Shown: positions 39,190-50,984, numbered from the stretch's first letter. The stretch is 64,000 nucleotides of DNA from Lobosporangium transversale (GCF_002105155.1 NW_019029038.1:62001-126000); one strand, 5' to 3'. The notes: generated by a model from the letters alone, not told the origin. A program made the numbers and translations.

Positions 39190-39791
39190 CAATATCGATG
39201 GTGCGATTGTGTGAATTTTAGGAAATCACTGAAGCGGCCATGAATGGAGAAATCGACTTTAAGGAATCACTCAAGCGTCGCGTTGCACTTTTAAAGGGCA
39301 CACCCGCATCCGTTCTCGAAACAGTACGAGACCAGTTGACATTCACAGAAGACGCCTTGTATCTTTGCAAAGCCCTCAAGAAGATTGGCTTCAAGCTGGC
39401 CGTCATCTCCGGAGGGTTTATGCCTTTGGCATTGCATGTCAAGAACATACTCGGACTCGACTATGCATTTGCAAATCATCTCAAGGTTTCTCCTGACGGC
39501 CTCTATCTGACGGGCGAAACTGTGGGTCCTATTGTCTCAGGCGAACGTAAGGCCGAGCTGTTGGAAGTCATTGCACAGGCAGAGTCCGTGACCCTGGATC
39601 AGGTCATTGCTGTCGGTGATGGTGCCAATGACCTTTGGATGCTTGCCAAGGCTGGACTCGGCATCGCCTTCAATGCCAAGCCTAGGGTCCAACAGAAGGC
39701 TCGTGCTCGCATCAATCAAAAGAGTCTCAAATATGTTCTCTACTTACTCGGATACGAAGATGCCGAAATTCGACAGTTGGCAAACTCGTAA
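37221..39791 (+). CDS. SPX domain fused to ACT-type phosphoserine phosphatase (SerB)
   Basis: Predicted phosphoserine phosphatase (last step of serine synthesis) with an N-terminal SPX domain, the sensor of inositol pyrophosphates and phosphate status. Exons 37221-37995, 38244-39034 and 39222-39791 stay in phase: 711 residues. SPX is residues ~1-255. It starts MKYGNYLKERKLQLPEQWQ, has Tyr25/Lys29 in FIDYEGLKQFIK, and has the basic helix KIIKKMDRHSG (Lys200, Lys203, Lys204, Arg207), matching known ligand-binding positions. ACT-like modules (~295-475) include MSGPHGTDIIGTLLACAAKY. The HAD domain (~490-711) has DMDSTLIQ (Asp497, Asp499), VISGGFMPLAL, GERKAELLEV and VGDGANDLWM (Asp655, Asp659), so it should be active. 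The fusion depends on intron 1 (37996-38243, GTAAGA...ACAG), which contains no alternative start for a separate phosphatase. It converges on the RecQ gene, 131 bp away. Confidence 0.88.
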
Positions 39792-39922
39792 AAAAGTAAA
39801 GAATAAAAATAAAAATAAAAATAAAAATAGAAATGGCCTTTACAACTATCATTCATATTTTTTCTATTTTATTATAGGAAATAAAATTAAATTTGAAGGA
39901 AGTAAAGAATAGAATCTGTTTT

Positions 39923-42900
39923 CTAAAATCGAGGGCGCTTGCGGTTGGCCTGCGGTGGCCCCAGCCCATCCGAGTCATAAAAGTCGTGAGCATCATAGAA
40001 CCTATCATCATCACTTATCTCTCCTTCCCCTACCCCAGTTCCTGCTCCTACACCTGAGACCCCCCCGCTCCTTACGCTGGTTGCAGGTACAGCTTTATAG
40101 CGTGTTGGAAACGCCTCAGTAGATGTCTCCAGAGATTTGGCTTTACCCTTGCCGGTAGTATCTGCCGTAAAGCGCGAAAGCTCAGTCCGGGAGTCTAATA
40201 TTTCCATGTCGTCATTGGGCGCATCTTCGATAGGGTCAGGCGAGTAATCATCCAGCAAGATGACCTCATCTTCAATTAGGTCTTCAAAACCATCATCGAT
40301 CTCCTGTCCTCCCTGTTTAGTTTTCTTTCGACCTTTATTACCACTAGCCTTGGCCTTCGCCTTTGTAGTGCTGGTGTTGCTGGAACCATCTGCATCAGCT
40401 TTTTTGCTACGCTTCCTGCTAGAAATAGCGCTTGCTAGGGAAGATTTGGTATTCTACATCAGAAACCCGTAAAAAAAAAAAAAAAAAAAAAAAACTTTTA
40501 AGTTAAATAGTATAAAACAAAGTAAAATAAAATAAAATAAATAAAAAAAAAAGCTTACTCCCGAGGCAAATGGCATCTCGATCTTAACTGACCCATTCAT
40601 TACACCGCAGGCTTCTCGTCCTAGGTAAACATAGCTCGCAAATGCCTGCCCACTGGCTTCTACTCGCTCATCCAACACTTTCTTGGAGACCAACAGTCGT
40701 GCCAGACGTTCCGCATCTGTGCGGTCCCATGTCTTGCCTATACCGTAGCCTTGCAACTGATCATGATGATAAACCTCGATGATTTTCTTGATCTTAGCCC
40801 CACGGAATAGGTCAACAAGATATAATAATGTAAACCGGTCAGCCTCTTGTCGTGCTGTATAGTTATGCAAACTCATCCGTGTTGAAGGATCTTCATTATA
40901 GACTATCTGCCGGACAAAGTTAATGAATGTCTTGGCTTCAGTTGAAACGTCCTTGATATCAAACTTTTGGCCTCGACGACAGTTGTCGCAGGTGTTGGCG
41001 CAATCTAAGGGAGAAAAATGTTCTCCAAAGTAGCTCAAAACCTGGGCACGACGACAATCCATCTTATTCTCGCAATACATGATCATCTGTTTAAGATTGT
41101 CCCGTTGCCGTTGCTTCTGCTCGTGGTTTCCTTCACCCTTATCGATCATGAACTCGATCGTAGCCTTGTCACGGTAGGTATAGAAGAGAATGCAATGTGC
41201 ATTGTTGCCATCGCGGCCTGCTCGCCCTGTCTCTTGATAGTAACCTTCAAGTGACTGCGGCAGAGAGTGATGAATCACGAACCGTACATTGGCCTTGTCA
41301 ATACCCATTCCGAACGCAACAGTTGCCACAATGATCTGTGTCCCACCATCCTGCCATGATTTCTGGATCGCAATCCTATCTGATTTATCCAAGCCTGCAT
41401 GGTAATGTTGCGCACTTAACCCGTACTCGTTCCGAAGTTTGTCAGCAATCTCCTCACAAGCGCGCTTACTAGTACAGTAAATAATGCCACTTGAGCCTGG
41501 GAATGTTGCTGTAATGAACGCATGGATGTCGGCATAGATTTGGCCTGTTTTAGCCCGAACCTCATAATATAGATTACGGCGGTTGAAAGACTGCTTTAGC
41601 ACAAGGCAATTTTGCATGCCAAGATTGAAAAGAACATCCTGCTGAACCTTGGCATTTGCTGTTGCTGTCAGTGCCATGAGCGGTACTCCAGGATAAGTTG
41701 ACTTGAGCTGGCTTAACAGTTTATAGTCTGGTCGGAAATCGTGTCCCCACTGGCTTAGACAATGAGCTTCATCAATCACAAATCGTGCCAACAGCTTACG
41801 TGAATGCAAGCGTCGTAACGTTGATTGCGCCTGCCCGCTCTTGGACAGCATTTCAGGAGTCATGTAGACGAGCTTAGGGATAACTTGCTCTGCATGTAAC
41901 TGATCAAAGACAAACTTCCTCATGGCTGCATCCAGATTACCATGTAAGAGTACAGTCGGAATACCTTTCTTCACAAGGTGCATTGCTTGGTCTTGCATCA
42001 AACTTAACAAAGGTGAAATAACGATCGTTACGCCTGTAGGAGTGTTCCCTGAGCCGTTGCCCACGGTTGCTGGAAGTTGGTAACATAAGCTCTTACCGCC
42101 ACCCGTAGGCATCAATACAAAAACATCTTTTCCTGACAAAGTTGCGTTGATCGCTGCAAGTTGATTCATACGGAAGTCCTGCAATCCAAAGATATCTCGA
42201 AGAGCAGCCATCACCCGCCTGGACCAAGGATATAACATTGACTCCTTAGTAGTAGGAGACTGAGATTTTCGATAATCAGACTCCAAAGCTGGACTGAAAT
42301 GACTCCGAGTCGTAGTCACAGAAGACGCAGAAGTAAAAAAGGTGTTGCTAGCATTGCTGCTACTCCCGATATTACCGTTATTTTCGAATGTAGTATAACC
42401 ATGCCTAATAGAAGACTGATTTGCGGCTCCATATTCCTGATAGTCCGCACTACAATTGTTTGAGAATGCTTTGATCGAAGCAGAAACAGGTGTCGCCTGA
42501 GCCATATTATTCGTATTTTGATTTAAGGCATCATCCAATGGCGATCTGTCTATATTTCCCCTAGCGCTACTGTTGCCCGCAGAAGTAGTCGCTTTCTTCT
42601 TAGCCTCTAATTTTGGCTGCAGATTGTTGATACGGTCACGCATAGCTCTCCATGACTTCTTGAGCTCGTCCGTGTCCTGATCCAAATCTTCTAGATCCAT
42701 GATGAGGTCTCCAAGGCGCCTTTTTTCATCCATGGCGGTTTGAAGCATCACCTCTAATTCCTCCAATGAAGCATCATCATCTTGATCAAAAGCCACGGGT
42801 GAAACCTCGGATTTCTTTGTCGGTGCAACAGGAGACCTGGCGCGAATGTTGGCTTCTTCTGTTTCTAGATCGTTCAATACAGCATACTCTTCCAAAAATT

Positions 42901-43620
42901 TATAATCTTCTATCAGAGCTTCATCGTGTACAGATGTAAGATTACGACCTGAAGATAATGAGGTGGCTGTTGAAGGGTCTTTGGATAGATTGGATGATGC
43001 CACTTTGACAAGCCTAGATGAAGATGTCGTGGATGGAGAAGTCGGATAGTCAGAGCTGCTTGGAAAACTTAATCTGTTGGTAACTGATTTGGAATTACTA
43101 CTAATAGTATTTGTGGCAATAGACTCTTGAAGAACAGGTCTGCTAGATCCGCCCCAGGTTATTGTTGACTTTGGACTCTCTGTAATAATTGGTTGCCTCG
43201 AATCAGCAACGCTGATTGTCTATGTATTCACCACGAAAGCGACGCTGAATATGAGCTTAAAAAATTGCTCCACAGCAGCAACGTATTACTGAGAGAATGG
43301 ATTAACAAAATAAAGCTATCTTATACCTGTCTTGGAAAGTTAGAGGTGGTGGTATTTGAATTGGTAAGTCCCTGTGGCATATAGATGGTATTACTGGAAC
43401 GAGCTCCAAATTCATATGTCTTTGGTGGCTCCATTGCAACAAGCTCTAGCCCGTTCCCACTTCTGCTTCCTGCAATTGGGGGGCGATTCTCTTTTGATGA
43501 AAGGTTCGGGCGGGAAAGACTGTTGCCAGAATGAAGGCTGGTGATGTTTGGAAATTTTAATGCTACAGTCTTTCGCATTTCATTAAGGTTATTTTTCGTC
43601 CGCTGTGTCTGGAGAGCCAT
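39923..43620 (-). CDS. RecQ-family DNA helicase (BLM/Sgs1/Rqh1 type)
   Basis: 3'-5' DNA helicase for homologous recombination and replication-fork repair. Exons 43620-43327, 43219-40559 and 40453-39923 keep phase, giving 1,161 residues. The N-terminal ~400 residues are acidic, Ser-rich and partly coiled-coil. The helicase core starts near residue 440. It contains FRMNQLAAINATLSGKDVFV, Walker A MPTGGGKSLCYQLPA (~470), DEAHCLSQWGHDFRPDY (~577), ALTATA, and motif V-VI sequences ATVAFGMGIDKANVRFVIH and YYQETGRAGRDG. The RQC zinc-binding cysteines are visible (MIMYCENKMDCRRAQVLSYF, CANTCDNC), followed by the winged-helix region. The C-terminus is acidic and ends in a basic KRPRF tail, a possible nuclear signal. 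I see no HRDC domain, which Sgs1, Rqh1 and BLM have. Confidence 0.92.
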
Positions 43621-44076
43621 GACTTTATGTGTAAAAGTAACTGTAAAGAAGGAGAAGGATATAGACGAAAAAGATCTTATGGGATGCAAGTCTAATAATG
43701 AAAACAAACTGATAAATTGGTGGCAAAACCATGAAGAGAGCGTTTATTTCCCGAAATATTGTGTTCGGATATAAAGCGATACATATGACGCATTTTGAGA
43801 GGGATTTGTGCTGTACTCACAGGCAATACCTCTCTTCCAATTATTGATTGATTTTCAGTTCAAGTGAGCTTTGCAGTTGGCTCCTTCTGATTGGTCAAAA
43901 TCAATAGTAAATCCTCCCATCGCTTTGGTCGCTCTCATTTCGTGTTTATTGCACATGTCTGGGCCAGCGCGAAGTTTCCTTTTTAACTCGATCCTCTTTC
44001 TCTTCTTTTCTCATCATCTCTTCTCTTTCACTCTCCACGACCCCTCCCTAAGCTCGCTCCATCCGTGTTGACCACA
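43621..44076. promoter_or_regulatory. divergent promoter region of the RecQ gene and SEC61 alpha
   Basis: These 456 bp lie between two divergent start codons. An inverted CCAAT box (TGATTGGTC, ~43889) lies about 185 bp upstream of SEC61 alpha. A CT-rich leader (43990-44060) precedes its ATG. The assignment to SEC61 alpha is inferred from distance. Confidence 0.45.
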
Positions 44077-46063
44077 ATGGCTGGCTGTAAGTAGTCTGAC
44101 TGACCATTTCTTTAAATAGTTGATCTACCCCTGTACATGATCACCACGCTTGTTTTATTGTCTCAACACACCAAAGGAGGTCGGTCGCTCATTCGCTGGT
44201 CAAAATAAAGGCAACAATAAACTACTGTGTAAATATTTAATAGTATTCAGGATATATCCCGGAATGCAACTAAATATCATTAATTCAGTCAGGGCGCCAC
44301 GCTTCATTTTTGACAAGAAAAGATTCTGGATGAGCACCTCCATCATCTAAGCAATTCAATCTGTGTCAGGTCCAAAATATGTAACCTCAGTTTTTTGTTC
44401 CATTATATCTTTACCTTAGTTCGCTTTCTGCATTTGATCAGGCCTTTCATGGCTGTCCTGCCCGAAATTGCTGCTCCAGAACGCAAGGTATGTAGTTTTG
44501 ACACGGATCAGGTTTATGAAAAGTGACGTGAGTAGCTGAAGCGTAAAATATATTTGAGGGACTAATCATTCCTTTTTTTTTGAATGCCCTATTATTAGGT
44601 ACCTTTCAGGCAAAAGGTTCTTTGGACTGCTGTCACCTTGTTCATTTTCTTAGTCTGCTCTCAAGTTCCTTTGTATGGTATCATGTCTTCAGACTCGTCC
44701 GATCCCCTCTACTGGATGCGTGCCATCTTGGCCTCCAATCGTGGAACCTTGATGGAACTTGGCATCACTCCCATTGTCACATCTGGCATGTTCATGCAGC
44801 TCTTGGCTGGTGCCAACCTAATTGAGGTTGACTACAGTCTCAAAGAGGACCGCTCTCTCTTCAATGGAGCCCAAAAATGTATGTCCTTTTATTCCTTTCA
44901 ATCGGTGCTCATCTCCAAAATAATGCTATCTTGCTTGAATGGTCGATCATTGATAATTATTTATTTTACTTTTTGATATACGAACCTTAAAAGTGTTTGC
45001 TGTCTTGATCGCTTTTGGTCAGGCTACTGTATCGGTTATGAATGGATTGTATGGACCTCCTTCCGAGCTGGGTGCTGGCATTTGCCTTCTTTTGATCCTC
45101 CAGTTGGTTGTTGCTGGTGTTATCGTTGTCCTGTTGGACGAGCTCTTGCAGAAAGGCTATGGTCTTGGATCTGGTATCTCGCTCTTCATCGCTACCAACG
45201 TCTGCGAAACTATTCTCTGGAAGGCTCTCAGCCCCACCACCTACAACGTTGGCAACGGTCCCGAGTTTGAGGGTGCTCTGATAGCTCTTTTCCACCTTCT
45301 GTTCACTCGCTCCAACAAATCCCGTGCCCTCAAGGAGGCTTTCTACCGTGACAACTTGCCTAATGTTATGAACTTGTTGGCTACTATTCTTATTTTCGGA
45401 ATCGTCATCTACCTCCAAGGCTTCCGTGTCGAGCTTCCCGTCAAGTCTTCCCGCTTCCGTGGTCAGCGTGGCACTTATCCCGTCAAGCTGTTCTATACTT
45501 CCAACATGCCTATTATGCTGCAGTCTGCTCTGACTTCTAATATGTTCATGATCTCTCAGATGGTCTACAACCGCTTCCCTGACAACATTCTTGTTCGCAT
45601 CTTCGGTACATGGTCTCCTTACCAAGGCACTAACCAGATGATTGCCTCAGGTGGTCTTGCTTACTACATGTCTCCACCCCACAGCATCACTGAGGCACTT
45701 TTGGATCCCATTCATACTGTTGTCTATATTACTTTTATGTTGACCGCTTGCGCTCTTTTGTCCAAGACCTGGATTGAGGTCTCTGGCTCATCCCCCCGTG
45801 ATGTTGCCAAGCAGCTCAAGGACCAAGGCATGGTTATGGCTGGCCATCGTGATGCTTCAATGTATAAGGAGTTGAAGCGCGTCATCCCTACTGCTGCTGC
45901 CTTTGGTGGTGCTGTCTTGGGTGCTGTCTCTGTCTTTGCTGATTTGATTGGAGCCATTGGATCCGGAACCGGTATTTTGCTTTGCACCACTATCATCTAT
46001 CAATACTGGGAGATGTTTGTCAAGGAGAGCATCGAGAACTCTGGTGATGCCCTTGCTTTCTAA
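44077..46063 (+). CDS. SEC61: Sec61 alpha, protein-conducting channel of the ER translocon
   Basis: Ten-helix pore subunit of the Sec61 complex that moves nascent proteins into and across the ER membrane. Four exons keep phase: 44077-44086 (only 10 coding nt), 44420-44487, 44599-44878 and 44994-46063, giving 475 residues, the usual length. Conserved landmarks include the N-terminus [20 protein letters not shown], the plug region [37 protein letters not shown], the loop [20 protein letters not shown], and [20 protein letters not shown] near the C-terminus. Codon use in the large last exon is more C-ending and regular (GCT/GTC/CTC/TTC) than in neighbours, as expected for a highly expressed gene. 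Divergent from RecQ. Confidence 0.96.
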
Positions 46064-46374
46064 AAACGCCTATTGGCCCATGAGTATATTAAAACTTTTT
46101 ATTATTTGAGGGTCAGGAATAAGAGATAAGGACAGAACGCAGCTCCTCACATTAGAGACTTTAAACCATTTTACGCTTTTATACAACACCATGCCACTAT
46201 GAATTCTCACTCGTATTATGTACATCATTAAAAATAAATTAAAAATATTTATATATAAATCTTATAAAATATAGTCCGTCCCATTAAAAAACGAGACATT
46301 CCATCTATTGTATATAAAAAGAAGAAATGTATTAGAACAGAAATAAATAAATAAATAAATTAACCAAGAAAAAA

Positions 46375-46460
46375 AAGTACTATCAAGCCAATACTTACAA
46401 TTTTTTTAAGACGAAGGCCTTTCTGGACCTAGTCATGTTTGTAGTAGATTGTGTCCTACT
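46375..46460 (-). repeat. segment downstream of the Fanzor stop, repeated at 54787-54872
   Basis: Read on the minus strand, about 90 nt beginning CTACTACAAACATGACTAGG match 54787 onward on the plus strand at roughly 85% by eye. Both copies contain a coding-like MTRSxKxFVLKKL stretch followed by a perfect donor GTAAGTATT. It may be a conserved 3' part of the Fanzor-bearing element or a shared exon of another element gene. Confidence 0.7.
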
Positions 46461-48105
46461 GTTGTTGCCGGCTTGTCTCTCCCCCTCCTCCTGGACCCAG
46501 CAAAGGTCCTTTCGGTGGTCTTGATCCCTCTACTCCTCCTCCTTCATCTGAAAATTTCCTTTTTCTGATTCCTCCACTGCCACTTCCACCACTACCTCCT
46601 TCTCCTCCTCCTCCTTCCCCCGGGCTTAACAAAGGTTCCTTCGATGGTCTCGAACCCTCAACTTCCCCTCCTCCATCATCCGAGAATTTTCTTTTTGTGG
46701 TTCTGCCACTACCACTACCACTACCACTACCTCCTACCCCTGGACTCAACAAAAGCCCTTTCGGTGGTCTTGATCCCTCTACTCCTCCTCCTCCTTCATC
46801 TGAAAATTTCCTTTTTGTGGGTCTGCTACTACCACCACCACTGCCACCACTGCCACCACTACCTCCACCGTCGCCACTACCGCTAGAAGCTTGGCCTTGA
46901 GTTCCTCCGTCCGGCGGCATATATTTTGCAGGTCGTTTTTGCTCTCTTATCTGCGACTCACAGACCCTTGCGATGTTCTCAGCACCAACAGCATCTCGAT
47001 CAAAGTATGCTTTACAATTTCGACAGTACTTGGATCGAAAAGGAACATTCTCCAATATACTGTCACAGTGAGGCCGTGGACACTTGGCAGATGTGTAGTA
47101 TTCATGACAACCTGCAATGGGGTAGTCTAGAGATTTTGCCTGTTCGAGCCAGATTTAATACTCGTTAAAAAAGAGACTCAAAAATTGAATGTCATTGATC
47201 AAGGGAATTTTTTTTTTTTTTTTTTTTTTTACCTTTTCAACAAGCTTCTTCATCAATATCCCATGCTTCGATACTTGTCCTCGGTTTGTCTTGAATGATC
47301 CTAGTCCAATACAGATCACCGCATTCGTATTGGCATCTCTTCTTCTTCCATTGCTTCCGCCCGCAAGCTTCAGAATTGCCTTGATCACATAATCAACCCA
47401 TCCGTTCTGTGCTTTTCTATTATCCCAGCTATTCCGAACAAACCACCCGTCATTATAGAAATCGACAAGCGCCCTATATATAGTCTCCTTATTGTCGTCA
47501 CTGGTCCCATGCTGCCTGGGTGTCATATTTAACTTCTACATTCTCGAGGAGACGGGATCTCTGCTTCCAGTTGATCTCACGCCGGGGACTGGGACTCACC
47601 GGGGACAGTGGATTTGTGCTCGATGTACCTTCTTCAGCTGCTTCTTCTCCCTCTTCGCCATCTAAGAATGGTTCATCAACTTCCAGCAAGTCAATATCGC
47701 TGATACCCAGCAAGATATCGTCATCTTCATTTCCGTCGTCGTCTCCATCATCACCACCATCACTTGCACCATGGCCTGAAGACGAGGATCCCTGCTGAGC
47801 ACTTGAGGAATCCTGGACTGCTTGAGATCTTTGAGTATCCGAAGGTTGGGCAGCTTGCGAACCTCTACCTCTTTTTTGCTTCGATGTGTCATAGGCAAGA
47901 AGTGTTAGGGTAAGGCCGTATGTAAAGAACGATGTCCGTAGTTTCCTTCTAGGGCCATCATCAGATTGCAGTCCAACGTCCTTGTATCCTTTCAAGGAAA
48001 ACAGCTTCTGCAACAATATCCCCTTGTGGTTAAGGATCTTGTCCTCTGCAGCCCCCTTGGTACTCATGTTTAGTTCCAACAATTGGACTATTTCCTCTCG
48101 AACTG
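46456..48105 (-). pseudogene. Fanzor (eukaryotic TnpB-like RNA-guided nuclease), disrupted
   Basis: Relic of a Fanzor nuclease. The C-terminal part is clear: DFYNDGWFVRNSWDNRKAQ, GGSNGRRRDANTNAVICIGL, then across an intron (47232 to 47140, with a poly-A run) SLDYPIAGCHEYYTSAKCP. The zinc finger CRNCKAYFDRD is followed by AVGAENIARV, carrying the RuvC-III Asp. Last exon: 47139-46456. The Glu of HEYYTS may be the relocated catalytic Glu described for Fanzors. The N-terminal open part (48105-47498) has FFTYGLTLTLLAYDTSKQKR, typical of the region before RuvC-I, then an acidic linker. At ~47510 the frame shifts from ...DTQAAWDQ to ...SDDNKETIYRALVD, and no RuvC-I Asp motif is seen. An internal deletion or frameshift has therefore probably removed it. 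The protein continues beyond the zinc finger into a Gly-rich tail with three KRKFSDE repeats. Confidence 0.8.
46468..46895 (-). repeat. three ~45-residue coding tandem repeats at the Fanzor C-terminus
   Basis: The tail contains three units of the form KRKFSD(E/D)GGG...VEGSRP(P/S)K...LLxPG separated by Gly/Ser runs. Each unit starts with a basic cluster (PTKRKF, TTKRKF, IRKRKF) resembling a nuclear localisation signal. DNA-level similarity is high between units (for example TGGTCTTGATCCCTCTACTC on the plus strand in two of them), indicating recent tandem duplication. Confidence 0.85.
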
Positions 48106-49550
48106 TTGGGTTAGACCATAATACTCATGAAGACTTTCGCATGACTCCATTGTCCGCTTGGGGGGCCTCATTGTATCGTTTATTGATTGATTGATGTGAT
48201 ATAGTGATGATAATATTCGTCGTATGATTGAGGCAATCTGAGTTAATTCGTTCTACAGCCTGACTAACTTGATCTTTTTCTGTACAGCCCGACGGGACTT
48301 GATTTGTCGCATCATTTGCTTACTCGTCTTCTTGCGTTCCCTTGATGTATTTGGGTTGATAAACACTGCTAATAGAGTTTGTTGGGCCTGTTGAAACCAG
48401 AGGGAACCACAGCAACATATCATACCCAAGGTGATACAAATATCTCTGTTGGAGTGAGTGGTGAACTGTGTGTGGTTCAGATGTAGTGGACATAAACGGC
48501 GAAAGAATGCATCGAAAGGATGTGAGCGGTTATGAGAGCAAGGAAGAAGGGGTTGGTATGCCTGTTCAAGTCCTTGGCAAGAGAGCATGAGTAGCAGTTG
48601 TGATCAATGGTATAGCTTCTAGACCCTATCTTCCACGTACAGTATTGCATTATTGTTGTTTTCAGACCTGGCACCAATCATGCGAGGTATTTCTTTTTCT
48701 GAGGGTTCCTTGTGTTAAACGGCCAGACAGAAAGCTTAGAAGAGATACAGACACAACGGTGTTTATTTGTTGTCTGCATATGCCTTCTTTTATCGCAGGG
48801 CTTTTTTTTATTTGGCAAATCTTTCCTTTTTTGTTCGTCAATCACTGTGTGCACGAATAAGCAGCTGAAGCATCTCTTTTGTTTCTGTACATGCACAAAC
48901 ACATTTTGCTAAAACACAAGCCTTTTCCATTGGTGCCTCCAGAAGAAATGAACAAACTTTATTTTGGCGATCACTCCATAATCAAAAATACTTCTAGGAG
49001 AGGATCAAACGCGTCGGTATTAATCTCGCTTCTGCTCTCCCTCCTTCCACAAGGCACTGCACAATATCACCATTAACAGGGCGTCGTCTAGTAAGGGGTA
49101 CTAAGATAGTTCTTACTGCAAGCAATAAGCGCATGCAACTACATCACTCCTATCTCCACCAATGATGCCGGAACCCGAGAGCCAACGAATATCTCTGCTT
49201 TAACGCAAAAGTGCTGGAGCTGTTGGAGCAAAGAGCATCATATGAGGCCATTATCTGATAAAAAGAAGAAAGAAGACTTTTTTCTTTTGTTGTTACCTTT
49301 GACAAGGATGTAGCCACCTGTTTCAAATCAGTTCCTACAGACCGAGTCAAATCTACCCATGTATTCACCACAGGAGCACAAAGATATAACTTTGTGTAGA
49401 GAATCCTCATGCATATTCTGCAGTCGATTGCTCTCTATTAAAGCTCTTTATTTTTTTATTGTTCGATGAGCTTTTCTTGCCAGAGAACAATGGAGTGAAA
49501 AAAAAAAAAAAAAAAAAAAAAAAAACAGACTTCCTTACGTCCCCCCTCGG
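48106..49550. other. gene-free stretch upstream of the Fanzor relic
   Basis: All frames are short. The minus-strand stretch 48588-48253 is open but shows nothing recognisable; it could be eroded 5' sequence of the Fanzor gene. A poly-A run of about 27 nt lies at 49499-49525 and is the last long homopolymer before 58.87 kb. Confidence 0.4.
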
Positions 49551-49849
49551 TATGTGTATCTGTCTGAACACGTCCTAACTGACATCCTCTCGACAATCCT
49601 CTCAAGGCTGCAGTGTTTAAATGTGTACAGGGAACAAAAGAGGTCTAGATACAGGCTCTCTTTGTGACATTGAAGGAGATCGCATGTTTCATGGCTATCG
49701 AGACAAGGTACCCCTACAGGCACAAGACAAAGGTATAACTCGGTTCAAACTCAAAGGAACGATTCTACCAATGGCCTTGTTCTGAATCCACTTGCCTATG
49801 GCACAATCCAGACGAAGAGACAGCAGCAGTCTGACGTAGATGAAGAAGA

Positions 49850-50770
49850 TCTCAGCCAGGGATTGAAACTTTCACAAGGGTTCCTTAACACGGCGTGTTT
49901 TAAAGGCAGCCGGTGAAGACCTGACAGATGAAGACTACGCAAACATAAACTGGAAGAGGAGCCCCAAACTTCTTGAAAACGTTGGACTCATATTCCATGA
50001 GCTAGGGCGATGCTCCATAGCTTGAGCTTTATCGGCAATTCTCTTTGATGTCCTCCTTGCCTGTGGTTCTTTGGGCTTGCTTCCTTCTCCCTCATCCTCC
50101 ACAGCTCGAGTCAATTCTGACTTCTTGAGGGACTCCCTTGCTTTTTTTTGTTTCCAAAAGAGAACCCATCTGGACCAGATATCGTCTTTGTATTAGAATC
50201 GGAGGGTAAATATTATCCTGTTTCCGTACAGTCAAAAATCGGCAATAAGGTCAAGAATTAAGGATGTCCATAATACAACTTGCCATAATTGCATCAAAGA
50301 ACACCTCTCATCACCGTCTTCTCTCGGCTTTTGCTCGAATGGCATATCCTTGTTGCTGTTGTTTAGGCCTTACTTATCACGTTGCCTTATCATGTTGTCT
50401 TATCACGAACAGGGTGATTATTCGCTAGCTAAAGTCAAAGAAGTTCCTACCATCAAAGACAAACGAATAGAAACGACGTACTCAATATTAGCTTGTTGAA
50501 CTTCCTTGAAAGTGCGAGATTAACTTGGATTCATGTATGGAGTCTTTGTTACAGTGAGTATCTAAGAATTCGTTCATTGTTATAATTCTGGAAGATTGAA
50601 ATTAAACAAAGCGGGGCTGAAATACTCAAAATGTGTGCCCTTTGTGCCAGACGTAGGGGCGTCTAGCAACACACTATTAACCAATTTAACCAATCAAGGG
50701 TCATCCACTTCAAACAAGTTAATTGCTGCTATAAATGCTATTGGCTCAACGATAATTGTAAACTCCTTCT
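49850..50770 (+). pseudogene. Crinkler-like effector, C-terminal nuclease-like domain fragment
   Basis: Decayed plus-strand coding sequence with stops and frameshifts. Readable pieces in order are LTDEDYANINWKRSPKLLEN with VGLIFHEL (~49.94 kb), ILFDVLLACGSLGL (~50.05 kb), and FPKENPSGPDIVFVLESEGK followed by YYPVSVQSKIGN (50.15-50.26 kb). The spacing GPD...VSVQSK matches the Asp...(Glu/Gln)-x-Lys catalytic pattern of the restriction-endonuclease fold found at the end of many Crinkler (CRN) proteins. In known CRNs an NTPase module precedes this domain; here a related NTPase piece lies nearby on the opposite strand. The gene is clearly broken. Family assignment is from memory of CRN layout and needs a profile search. 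Confidence 0.5.
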
Positions 50771-50984
50771 TCCTTTGATTAACGACAATTCAAGCAAACA
50801 AAACCTCGACCGGAACAGGCTCATTGTACTCCAATATCAAGTCTTTACTATATAGTAATCTATTCATTCTTTACGGCTCGACCGAAGGTTTCCCTGATGT
50901 CGACACTGGTTTTAATTGCTGCATCCCCTTTGTTAATACGCTTCAGAATTCTAGATTACTCATGGCATAGGTTACCAGATTCTT

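Noticed and set aside
44987-45625. 212-codon open frame antisense to SEC61 alpha
   Set aside because: Shadow of a strongly codon-biased exon; SEC61 alpha is certain on the plus strand.
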